Below, piece by piece: positions 44,564 through 51,451 of a DNA stretch of 64,000 nucleotides (positions within the stretch are counted from its first letter, which is position 1; the number at the start of each line of letters is the position of its first letter). Below the pieces are notes generated by a model that saw only the letters and a program-made list of their open reading frames with translations, made no database searches and had not been told where the DNA came from. Both the position numbers and the translations under genes were made by a program. Origin of the DNA: Wenyingzhuangia heitensis (lineage in GTDB: Bacteria > Bacteroidota > Bacteroidia > Flavobacteriales > Flavobacteriaceae); the NCBI RefSeq assembly GCF_011762155.1, contig NZ_JAASQL010000001.1, forward strand, positions 744,001-808,000. The letters are read 5' to 3'.

Positions 44564-45403
44564 ATGGCACTACAAAATATTAATACTTATAGTTATAAAG
44601 ATATTTTTTCTTTAAGTACCGTAAGCTTTGAAACTGCTTGTGTATTCAATCAGCCAGAACAGGTAGATACTTATAGTATTTATTGGATAAAAAAAGGAAG
44701 TGGTTTTTACAATATAGATTTTAAAAGATATGAGTTTAAAGATAATGTGTTGTTTTTTTTATCTCCAGGCCAAGTTTTTAATGTAGTATCTGAAAGTATA
44801 AAAGAAGCTTATAAAATTAGTTTTGTAAAAGATTTTTATTGCATTCAAACTCATGATAAAGCAGTAGCTTGTAATGGAGTTTTGTTTAATAATGTGTATG
44901 ATACACCTTATGTAAAGCCTTGTGAAAAAGATACACAGAAACTAAGTTTTATCTTAGAAAGCCTAGAAGAAGAGTTTCAAAAAAATGAGGTTGCACAATA
45001 TGATATGTTACAAGCTTATTTAAAACAATTTATTATACTATCTGTTAGAATTTTAAAAGAATTAACTCCTTTTAAAACCGATATAGAAACCAAGTTGTTT
45101 AAAGATTTTAGTTTACTTGTAGAGCAAAATTTTAAAAAAATGCATACGGTTTCTGAGTATGCAGAGCGTTTAGCTTTGTCTCCAAAATCATTGACTAAAA
45201 ATTTTAAGAGAGTAGGAGCAGAATCTCCAAGTGATTTTATAAAAAACAGAATTGTACTAGAAGCTAAACGTCAATTAATTTATACAGATGTACCTGTTAA
45301 AGAAATAGCGTATAATTTAGGGTATAATGATGCCGCTTATTTTACTCGCTTTTTTACCAAGGCAGAAAACAAATCACCCTTACAGTTTAGAAAAGAATAT
45401 TAA
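44564..45403 (+). CDS. AraC family transcriptional regulator
   Basis: A 279-residue regulator. The N-terminal part (about residues 20-110) looks like a cupin ligand domain (YSIYWIKKGSGFYNIDF; LFFLSPGQVFNV). The C-terminal 95 residues hold the two helix-turn-helix motifs of AraC proteins (SEYAERLALSPKSLTKNFKR and VKEIAYNLGYNDAAYFTRFF, ending SPLQFRKEY). The effector is unknown. It overlaps the convergent BASS gene by 4 bases. Nearby genes with the duplicated 58-bp upstream element are candidate targets. Confidence 0.9.
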   Translation: MALQNINTYSYKDIFSLSTVSFETACVFNQPEQVDTYSIYWIKKGSGFYNIDFKRYEFKDNVLFFLSPGQVFNVVSESIKEAYKISFVKDFYCIQTHDKAVACNGVLFNNVYDTPYVKPCEKDTQKLSFILESLEEEFQKNEVAQYDMLQAYLKQFIILSVRILKELTPFKTDIETKLFKDFSLLVEQNFKKMHTVSEYAERLALSPKSLTKNFKRVGAESPSDFIKNRIVLEAKRQLIYTDVPVKEIAYNLGYNDAAYFTRFFTKAENKSPLQFRKEY

Positions 45404-46278
45404 CGTAAAGAAGCTTTTGTTTTGTTACGTTTGTTAATAATCCACATTAAAAGTGCACCTGTTATATACATCCAAATAGAGTAAGCAGCAGTGGGAATAG
45501 CCATTTCTATGTTGTTTAATACAGTGGTTGCTACAACAATACCTAGTGTTGCATTCTGAATTCCTCCGTCTACCCCTACAGAAATAGAATCTTTATCTTC
45601 TAGATTGAATAATTTTGGAATTAAAAAACCAAAACCAATAATACTAAGGTTTAACACAAGGGTTACTAGTCCTACAGCTTTTAGAGCGCTACTTACTTTC
45701 TCAAAATTAGAAGCTATAAGACCTATCAATATAAGAGCAAATATAATAGTAGAAGCAATTTTCATTGGTTTTATCATTTTAGAAGCAAAGGTGGGTTTGT
45801 ATTTTAAAATTATCATACCTAAAGAAATAGGAATAATAGTGATGGTCGTAATTTGAAAAATAGTATGTGTAATTGGTAGTTGTATGTTAGACTCTGTTTG
45901 TGTGTTAAAATATGCTAGTGCAAAAGAAGTTAAAAGGTGGATAGATAAAATACCTGTAAAACTAGTAACGGCAGTTAATGTTACAGATAATGCTAAATTT
46001 CCGTTACATACTTGGGTGATAATGTTGCTGGTCGCCCCTCCTGGACAGGCTGCTAAAATAATAAGACCTACAGCTAATGTATCACTTAGGTTAAAAGCCA
46101 GAGCTAAAATAAAAGCAAGTAAGGGTAAAAGAATAATTTGATTAAAAAGACCAATAAGAACAGCTTTAGGTTGTTTAAAAATTAGGGTAAAATCTTTTAG
46201 AGTTAAAGACATTCCCATGCCTAACATAATAATAGAAAGAGATAAAGGTAAAAATACTTTTAGTAGTAAATCAGCCAT
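45400..46278 (-). CDS. Bile acid:sodium symporter (BASS) family transporter
   Basis: A 292-residue membrane protein with 9-10 hydrophobic helices. The sodium-site signature LIILAACPGGATSNIITQVC is near residues 72-91, and the second crossover region DSISVGVDGGIQNATLGIVVATTVL near 225-250. Bacterial members carry organic acids such as pantoate or keto acids as well as bile acids; the substrate here is not known. It is transcribed away from the AhpD-like gene from a promoter that abuts the duplicated element. Confidence 0.88.
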   Translation of the reverse strand: MADLLLKVFLPLSLSIIMLGMGMSLTLKDFTLIFKQPKAVLIGLFNQIILLPLLAFILALAFNLSDTLAVGLIILAACPGGATSNIITQVCNGNLALSVTLTAVTSFTGILSIHLLTSFALAYFNTQTESNIQLPITHTIFQITTITIIPISLGMIILKYKPTFASKMIKPMKIASTIIFALILIGLIASNFEKVSSALKAVGLVTLVLNLSIIGFGFLIPKLFNLEDKDSISVGVDGGIQNATLGIVVATTVLNNIEMAIPTAAYSIWMYITGALLMWIINKRNKTKASLR

Positions 46279-46311
46279 ATTGTAGAATATAATTAGGGGG
46301 TTATATTGTTA

Positions 46312-46342
46312 CAAACTTAAGTTTTTTAAGGGGGACAGCAAT
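46312..46342 (-). promoter_or_regulatory. Promoter of the BASS transporter gene
   Basis: On the minus strand, ATTG (46339-46342) is followed after 19 bases by TAAGTTTG (46312-46319): a full -7 match, one mismatch in -33, ideal spacing. It abuts the 58-bp duplicated element. Confidence 0.6.
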
Positions 46343-46399
46343 CCAAGTGCTAGGAACTTTTGTCCATTTTTATAGGAAGGTATCGGTTGCATCTTTGTA
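46342..46399 (+). promoter_or_regulatory. 58-bp duplicated upstream element, copy A
   Basis: It begins TCCAAGTGCTAGGAAC, has TTTGTCCATTTTT in the middle and ends GGTTGCATCTTTGTA. It matches copy B (47008-47065) at 51 of 58 positions without gaps by my count. CATCTTTG (46390-46397) is one base from the TAnnTTTG -7 consensus and lies 47 bases before the AhpD-like gene. The conserved left half is a good candidate operator. Confidence 0.75.
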
Positions 46400-46444
46400 G
46401 TGTCAATAAGACATAACAATATAACAACATAAAATATAAAAATT

Positions 46445-46993
46445 ATGAGCACAAAAATTAAAACATTAAATCCGGAAACAACAACAGGAGAAGCAAAAGA
46501 ATTATTTAATGCAGTAGAAAAAAAATTAGGGTTTATTCCTAATTTAATTAAAGTGTTTGGAAATTCTCCAGCTACATTAAAAAGTTATTTGTCTTTAGGT
46601 GAATTAACGGCAAGCGGAAACTTTAGTAATAAATTTAGAGAACAATTGGCTTTGGCAGTTGCAGAAGAAAACTCTTGTAATTACTGTTTGTCTGCACACA
46701 CAGCTATTGGTAAATTAAATGGGCTAAGTAAAGAACAAATAATTGATAGTAGAAAAGGGCAAGCAGAAGATATTAAACAACAAGCTGGTTTGCAGTTTGC
46801 ACAAGAAGTTACTGTTAAAAGAGGTGTTGTTTCTGTAGAGGCTTTACAGGCTGTAAAAGAAGCAGGTTATACTGATGAGGATATTTTAGAGATTGTATTA
46901 AATGTGGTGTCTAATACATTAACAAATTATGTGAATCATATTGCAGATACAGAAATTGATTTTCCTGTAGTAAAAGCTGGAGACTTAGTTTAA
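46445..46993 (+). CDS. Carboxymuconolactone decarboxylase / AhpD-like protein
   Basis: A 182-residue cytoplasmic protein of the CMD family. The AhpD-type redox motif is complete: Glu, then Cys78-x2-Cys81-x3-His85 (NSCNYCLSAHTAIG). This points to a thiol peroxidase or disulfide reductase activity rather than lactone decarboxylation. FIPNLIKVFGNSPATLKSYL precedes it. It shares its upstream region with the cupredoxin-like gene that follows, so they are probably coregulated though separately transcribed. Confidence 0.88.
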   Translation: MSTKIKTLNPETTTGEAKELFNAVEKKLGFIPNLIKVFGNSPATLKSYLSLGELTASGNFSNKFREQLALAVAEENSCNYCLSAHTAIGKLNGLSKEQIIDSRKGQAEDIKQQAGLQFAQEVTVKRGVVSVEALQAVKEAGYTDEDILEIVLNVVSNTLTNYVNHIADTEIDFPVVKAGDLV

Positions 46994-47007
46994 AAAAAAT
47001 CAAGATG

Positions 47008-47065
47008 TCCAAGTGCTAGGAACCTTTGTCCATTTTTAAAGAAGGGAGTCCGTTGCATCTTTGTA
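47008..47065 (+). promoter_or_regulatory. 58-bp duplicated upstream element, copy B
   Basis: It matches copy A at 46342-46399, with differences concentrated in positions 31-45. The CATCTTTG -7-like box is at 47056-47063, 39 bases before the ATG at 47103. The spacing of the element to each gene is similar (45 and 37 bases). Confidence 0.75.
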
Positions 47066-47102
47066 TCAGAATCAAAAATAAATCATTTAAAATAATTAGA
47101 AC

Positions 47103-47471
47103 ATGAAAAATTTAGTAGTAGGGTTGTTAGTTGTAGTAGGAGCTATATTTACAGCAAATGCGCAAAGTAAAGAAGTTAAAACAGTAGCTTTAGAGCAAAC
47201 AAAAGGAGAGTTTACTCAAAAATCAATTACCTTATCAGAAGGGACTTATGTATTTGAAATCGCAAATCACAAAGTAGGAAAAGATGTAGGTTTTGTATTG
47301 GCTCCTAAAGGAAAAACAGACGAGGCAAATCATATTAAAAATGCTTACGTTACTTCGCTTGTAAAAAACAACACAACAGGGCATTCTAAAGAGGTGAAAT
47401 TGGAAAAAGGAGAATATGTTTATTTCTGTCCTTTAAATCCAACTCCGCAATATACATTAGTAGTTAAGTAA
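47103..47471 (+). CDS. Exported cupredoxin-like protein lacking usual copper ligands
   Basis: A 122-residue protein with a signal peptide (residues 1-20, ending IFTANAQ). The rest has the beta-sandwich pattern of small cupredoxins, with EGTYVFEIANHKVGKDVGFV and KLEKGEYVYFCPLNPTPQYTLVV. One Cys is present at the place of the copper Cys, but the usual His and Met/His after it (C-x2-4-H-x2-4-M) are absent, and the upstream His before FVL is replaced. Copper binding is therefore doubtful. Expression is probably linked to the AhpD-like gene through the duplicated upstream element. Confidence 0.72.
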   Translation: MKNLVVGLLVVVGAIFTANAQSKEVKTVALEQTKGEFTQKSITLSEGTYVFEIANHKVGKDVGFVLAPKGKTDEANHIKNAYVTSLVKNNTTGHSKEVKLEKGEYVYFCPLNPTPQYTLVVK

Positions 47472-47493
47472 TTAGTTAGCTATGTTTAAGATG

Positions 47494-47532
47494 TAAAAAG
47501 CAGTAACAATTAATTTAGTTACTGCTTTTTTA
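47494..47532. terminator. Bidirectional terminator
   Basis: AAAAAGCAGTAAC and GTTACTGCTTTTTT form a 13-bp stem with a ten-base loop. It ends the cupredoxin-like gene and, in the other direction, the bufferin-like operon. Confidence 0.85.
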
Positions 47533-47539
47533 AATAAAG

Positions 47540-48259
47540 TTAGCTAGTGAATATTAGTTTTGTAGATGTAGCCTTATTTATAAAGTCTAAAAAAGCTGTT
47601 TCAATAATTTCATCTTGGGCATATTTTTTTAAAATTTCTTTAATCTGAATATCTGTTAATGGTTTTTTTGATAAACATTCAATTACGTCAACAAAAGGAA
47701 TAGAAAGGTTGGTAAATTGTACATTTCCTGTGTCTGGATCTCTATGCATACAAATAAAATAAGTTCCTTTGTCGTCTTTGGTTATTGTATTTGCATTTTT
47801 TAAATGGACAGGGTAATTTACCATCATCATATCCATTTCTGGATTTAACACATAGGTTTCAGGAGGTGCTTTATGGTGTGGAATGTCAGGCATCATAAAG
47901 ACTTCTACTTCTAACCACTCAAAGGTTAATAAGTTTTCTAAAAAAGGATATTGCTTCGTTAGTATAAGTTCAGTTTCTAGAATGTAGTTTTTAAATTCTT
48001 CTGGCATCATCCATATTTGTGGACTTTGTATGTTGTAGTAGCTAAAAAACCGATGCACCAATAATTCCCAATCTTTGGGGTCTAGTAATTTTTGAGTAAG
48101 CGGGTATGCTGTTTCTAAACTATCTAACACGTTGTTAAAAACCAAACGTCTGTAATGGGTTAAGTTTTTTTGTACAGCACCCTCTATAGTTACAGAATTT
48201 CCTGTTCTACAATAAGTGGCTAATTTACTTTGGTGTTGATGTGTTTTAGCTAGTAACAT
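47540..48259 (-). CDS. bufC: DUF2063 (HvfC/BufC-like) RiPP maturation partner
   Basis: A 239-residue protein. The N-terminal region (about residues 10-100) fits DUF2063: LATYCRTGN, then HYRRLVFNNVLDSLETAYPLTQKLL and WELLVHRFF, followed by PQIWMMPEEFKNYI and FLENLLTFEWLEVEVFMMPD. DUF2063 proteins are the standard partners of DUF692 enzymes and help present the precursor peptide, despite the older name of DNA-binding domain. The start overlaps the maturase gene by 14 bases, which supports a complex with it. It is the last gene of the operon. Confidence 0.85.
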   Translation of the reverse strand: MLLAKTHQHQSKLATYCRTGNSVTIEGAVQKNLTHYRRLVFNNVLDSLETAYPLTQKLLDPKDWELLVHRFFSYYNIQSPQIWMMPEEFKNYILETELILTKQYPFLENLLTFEWLEVEVFMMPDIPHHKAPPETYVLNPEMDMMMVNYPVHLKNANTITKDDKGTYFICMHRDPDTGNVQFTNLSIPFVDVIECLSKKPLTDIQIKEILKKYAQDEIIETAFLDFINKATSTKLIFTS

Positions 48260-49076
48260 GAGCTGTGTGTTTTAAACTATTTGTTTTAATATTTTGTAAC
48301 TGACTCATTTCTTGTTGTAAAATTTCCAATTCTGGAATGTTAAAATCACGTTCTAACAATACAGGTACATCTCTATCTAATTGTTGCATGGCAAAACCAA
48401 ATAAGTCGTAAACAGGGTCAATAATATTTTCTCCATGTGTGTCAATTATCAAATCTTCTGATACTTGAGTGTGACCTGCCATGTGTATGTATTTAACTCT
48501 TTCTAAATCTAAGTTTGCTAAAAACTCTTTAGCGTTGTACTGATGATTGAAACTATTTACATAAATATTGTTTACATCTAATAAAAGGTTGCAATCTGCT
48601 TCTTTAATAACGTTGTTAATAAACTCCAATTCTGTCATTTCTGCAGCAATAGGAGAGTAGTAACTCACTATTTCTATGGCAATTTTTCTTTCTAAAATAT
48701 CTTGAGCCAAAGCAATGTTTTTGGCAACGTGTTTTACCGCATCAGCAGTAAAAGGGATGGGTAACAAATCAAACAAATGGGCATTGTCACATTTAGAAAA
48801 ACTTAAATGTTCTGAATACTCCACGGTATTGGTATCGTCTAGAAATTTTTTGATTTGTTTTACAAAATCAACATCAATTCCTTCTGGACTTCCTACAGAT
48901 AAAGATAGGCCGTGAGCAAAAAGAGGATGTTTTTCCAAAGCTTTGTCCAAAAGCTTTTTATAATACCCACCAACATTCATCCAGTTTTCTGGAGCCACTT
49001 CTATAAAAGAAGGTGTTAAAACGTTGTTGCTTGCAAAATCTTCTGCAAAGTCTTTTCTGTATCCTATTCCTACCAT
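48246..49076 (-). CDS. bufB: DUF692 MNIO-type RiPP maturase (HvfB/BufB-like)
   Basis: A 276-residue multinuclear non-heme iron oxidase of the family that includes MbnB and TglH, which modify cysteines in ribosomal peptides. The TIM-barrel metal ligands appear intact: His55 (HGLSLSVG), His90 (SEHLS), Glu135, Asp167/Asn169 (LLLDVNNIYVNS), His198 and His202 (YIHMAGH), Asp212 and His214 (DTHG), and Glu242 (LERD). The usual ENxS motif reads EIVS, so the Asn after Glu135 is replaced by Ile. It lies 68 bases after the Cys-repeat precursor gene and overlaps the DUF2063 gene. The product chemistry (thiooxazole, thioamide or other) cannot be told from sequence. Confidence 0.92.
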   Translation of the reverse strand: MVGIGYRKDFAEDFASNNVLTPSFIEVAPENWMNVGGYYKKLLDKALEKHPLFAHGLSLSVGSPEGIDVDFVKQIKKFLDDTNTVEYSEHLSFSKCDNAHLFDLLPIPFTADAVKHVAKNIALAQDILERKIAIEIVSYYSPIAAEMTELEFINNVIKEADCNLLLDVNNIYVNSFNHQYNAKEFLANLDLERVKYIHMAGHTQVSEDLIIDTHGENIIDPVYDLFGFAMQQLDRDVPVLLERDFNIPELEILQQEMSQLQNIKTNSLKHTAHVTS

Positions 49077-49091
49077 ATTTTCTGATTTAAA

Positions 49092-49124
49092 ATAGATGAG
49101 TCAAAATTATTTTGACTCATCTAT
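49092..49124 (-). promoter_or_regulatory. 15-bp hairpin between precursor and maturase genes
   Basis: ATAGATGAGTCAAAA and its exact reverse complement flank a three-base loop, in the 68-base gap between the precursor stop and the maturase start. On the minus strand it is followed by only four T, so it looks like a leaky terminator or an mRNA-stabilising structure rather than a full stop. It would favour precursor over enzyme production. Confidence 0.65.
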
Positions 49125-49144
49125 AAAGTTATTAAGAGAGGTGC

Positions 49145-49570
49145 TTATTTTTTCTCACCACACTTTGCATCTTTCGCTTTTGCTTCACCACATTTAGCAT
49201 CCTTTGCTTTTGCCTCTCCGCACTTTGCGTCTTTCGCTTTTGCTTCTCCACATTTAGCATCCTTTGCTTTTGCCTCTCCGCACTTTGCATCTTTCGCTTT
49301 TGCTTCTCCACACTTTGCATCTTTGGTCTTTTTCTCACCACATTTAGCATCTGTAGTTTTCTTTTCGCCACAAGCTCCTTGAATAGATTTTAATCCATCA
49401 ACAGCAGAAGATAAAAGGTTTGTAGATGTTGATAATAATTGAGTACGTACTTGTCCTCCTGTTCCTAAATAGTCAACAGATAATGTTTTTGCAGTTGCAT
49501 CTGTAGTTGATACTAAAGCTCCTGCAACTAAGGTTCCTGTTAATAATGAATTCTTTGTGAAATTTTTCAT
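49145..49570 (-). CDS. bufA: Bufferin/HvfA-like RiPP precursor with eight Cys repeats
   Basis: A 141-residue exported precursor. A signal peptide-like N-terminus (MKNFTKNSLLTGTLVAGALVSTTDATA) is followed by a leader-like part (LSVDYLGTGGQVRTQLLSTS and a short helix). Then come eight cysteines at 67, 77, 87, 97, 107, 117, 127 and 137, exactly ten residues apart, in units AKCGEAKAKD with CGEKK at both ends. KCG motifs are the known modification sites of MNIO-type bufferins, which bind copper or other metals. The core is lysine-rich and has no other complex sequence. It lies 21 bases after the thioredoxin-like gene and ahead of bufB and bufC. Confidence 0.88.
   Translation of the reverse strand: MKNFTKNSLLTGTLVAGALVSTTDATAKTLSVDYLGTGGQVRTQLLSTSTNLLSSAVDGLKSIQGACGEKKTTDAKCGEKKTKDAKCGEAKAKDAKCGEAKAKDAKCGEAKAKDAKCGEAKAKDAKCGEAKAKDAKCGEKK
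49148..49372 (-). repeat. Tandem 30-bp repeats in the precursor core
   Basis: Coding repeats of 30 bp encode the ten-residue units. Two variant 30-mers alternate, so 49201-49260 and 49261-49320 are nearly identical 60-bp units, and 49141-49200 is a related third. This indicates recent growth by duplication of a two-repeat unit. Confidence 0.85.
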
Positions 49571-49591
49571 GTGATTTGATTTTAATGATTA

Positions 49592-51310
49592 TTAATTATT
49601 TTTATAAAATTCTTTTTTGAGTTCCTCCTCCGAGTATATGGGTGTTGAGCAGTAGTTTGATGTACAACTAAACAGTACGTTTTCTTTAAAACTTTTAATT
49701 AGGTTTTGCTTTTCAGTAGGCAACTCATTTAGTTTTCCTACATAAACAAGACTGTAAAAAGGAGTTATACTTTGTAAGTAATAATTGAAATGGTTTCCCT
49801 TTTCTGTGTTTAAATACACATATTGATTGGGCTCTGTTGCCAGCTCCTTTTGTAGCAATAACAAAGATGCTTCTGAGTAGTAATTTTTAGCTAAAACATC
49901 TGCCGTTAAAAATTTATAAGTGTGCTTAGCAATGTTGATGTATTCCTTATTATGGGTATAATGTCCATACCAATTAAAAATTCTAGCTAGACTAATATTT
50001 TCTTCCTTTAAAGGTTGTGTTGTTAATCCGTTATTCCCTGTAAAGCTTATAAAAGATCCGTTTTGTAGTAAAAACTTATTTTTTAGTTGTAAACACAAGG
50101 CTTTTAATTCTTGTTTGGCTTTGGTGTTGTTGATGTCGTTTTTAATAAGATTGATGAAGAAATGAGCCATTGCGATTTGATCTTTTAAACTACTAACAGT
50201 ACTCTGCTTACTTCCGTGTGTGTATAAACCATTTCTGTTTTTACGTTGGTACAAGCCGTTTTCTATCGTTTTAACCTTGTTTAAATATTTTTTGTTTTGA
50301 GTTCCGTTGTACATTCTTAACAAAGCGGAACCTATAGTTGCATTGTTGTCTGTAAACGTGTTCTTATCTATGTTAGGAATTCCTAACTTTCTTCTTTCAG
50401 TATTGTTTAAAGCAAAATATGCTCCTGCGTGTCTTCCTTGTATCAAATCTGCATCTTGCGCATTGCTGTACAATCCGTTTTTGTTAGCTAAAAATGTATC
50501 TATATAGTGAACAATGTTTTTTGCTTGTTTTAGCGAGTTTTCATCGTTGTAATAGGTGTAATGCTGTAAAAATATGTTGATATATCTGGCTTGAATAGAT
50601 AGCAGTTTTTCAAAATGAACATGTTCCCAATCGTTGTGTGTGGAGTACTGATACATACCTCCCCAAACAGGATCACTTAATTTTTTAGCTCCTTTTACAC
50701 TGTTTTTAATCCAAGTGTTTAGGGTTAGATTTTTACGATCTAACAAGGCTTTTTCAAACGTGGCATATTCAATATATTTTTGTGCTTGATTAAATCCGCC
50801 TACCTCAATATCTAAAGATTTTATAAAGTTGTTTTCTAAGGTTGCTACTAAATTATTATTTGTGTTTTTAGTATTATTGATGGTGGTTAAATCAACAGAT
50901 GTTTGTTCAGGAGATGGATCTTTAATAATGGCTTTTAACAATCTTAAAAAGTTTTCTGGAGCCATATATCCTGCTCTTTTTACCACATCTTCTCCTTTTG
51001 CATTGATAAAAATGGTTGCAGGCCATCCGTAATCTTTATACCTGTTAGATAATTCTGGATTTGCATCTTGGTCAGCCTCAACAGTAATAAAGTGCTTGTT
51101 TATATAAGTAACAACCTCCTGGTTTGTGTAAGTGTTGTTTTTCATTACGTGGCACCAATGACACCAGTTTGCTTTTAAGTTTAGTAAAATAATTTTATTT
51201 TCTGCTTTGGCTCTTGTAAAAGTTGCAGCATTTAACTCCTGCCATTCTATTGTGTTGACAAAAGAAATGTGAAAGATGAATAAGAATAAAATGGTACTAA
51301 AAACCTTCAT
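49592..51310 (-). CDS. Exported thioredoxin-fold protein with CHWCH motif and C-terminal helical domain
   Basis: A 572-residue protein with a signal peptide (residues 1-20). The thioredoxin-like domain (about 22-135) has CHWCH at 50-54 within NLKANWCHWCHVMKNNTYTN, the form seen in DUF255/YyaL-type proteins, and YGWPATIFINAKGED with the cis-Pro. The remaining 430 residues are helical with repeated aromatic and Asn-rich stretches (SKQSTVSSLKDQIAMAHFFI), resembling the six-hairpin-like C-terminal part of YyaL. It probably acts on thiols or disulfides outside the cytoplasm. A terminator separates it from the nitrilase gene upstream, and it is 21 bases ahead of the Cys-rich precursor gene, so it likely belongs to that operon. 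Confidence 0.82.
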   Translation of the reverse strand: MKVFSTILFLFIFHISFVNTIEWQELNAATFTRAKAENKIILLNLKANWCHWCHVMKNNTYTNQEVVTYINKHFITVEADQDANPELSNRYKDYGWPATIFINAKGEDVVKRAGYMAPENFLRLLKAIIKDPSPEQTSVDLTTINNTKNTNNNLVATLENNFIKSLDIEVGGFNQAQKYIEYATFEKALLDRKNLTLNTWIKNSVKGAKKLSDPVWGGMYQYSTHNDWEHVHFEKLLSIQARYINIFLQHYTYYNDENSLKQAKNIVHYIDTFLANKNGLYSNAQDADLIQGRHAGAYFALNNTERRKLGIPNIDKNTFTDNNATIGSALLRMYNGTQNKKYLNKVKTIENGLYQRKNRNGLYTHGSKQSTVSSLKDQIAMAHFFINLIKNDINNTKAKQELKALCLQLKNKFLLQNGSFISFTGNNGLTTQPLKEENISLARIFNWYGHYTHNKEYINIAKHTYKFLTADVLAKNYYSEASLLLLQKELATEPNQYVYLNTEKGNHFNYYLQSITPFYSLVYVGKLNELPTEKQNLIKSFKENVLFSCTSNYCSTPIYSEEELKKEFYKNN

Positions 51311-51378
51311 GGTGATTCCGTTTGCAATATCTACGAGAAAGAAATCAAGATGGTTTTGTTTTTTAAAAAAATATAGAA

Positions 51379-51411
51379 TAAAAAAATCCGATAATTGTGA
51401 AATTATCGGAT
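51379..51411 (-). terminator. Terminator after the GNAT-nitrilase gene
   Basis: ATCCGATAATT and AATTATCGGAT form an 11-bp stem with a four-base loop. On the minus strand it is followed by seven T (51379-51386), so it ends the leftward GNAT-nitrilase transcript and isolates the bufferin-like operon. Confidence 0.85.
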
Positions 51412-51451
51412 GAGTTATTGTAATACAGTGTTTTATGGTTGTTTGTCTTTT

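Noticed and set aside
49132-49371. 79-residue Arg/Lys/Gln-rich ORF on the same strand as the RiPP precursor
   Set aside because: It is an out-of-frame reading of the 30-bp repeats and lacks a plausible start context; the precursor frame explains the DNA.
49148-49372. Regular 30-bp repeats as a possible CRISPR array
   Set aside because: The repeats are contiguous with no variable spacers and encode an unbroken ten-residue protein repeat in frame with a signal peptide.
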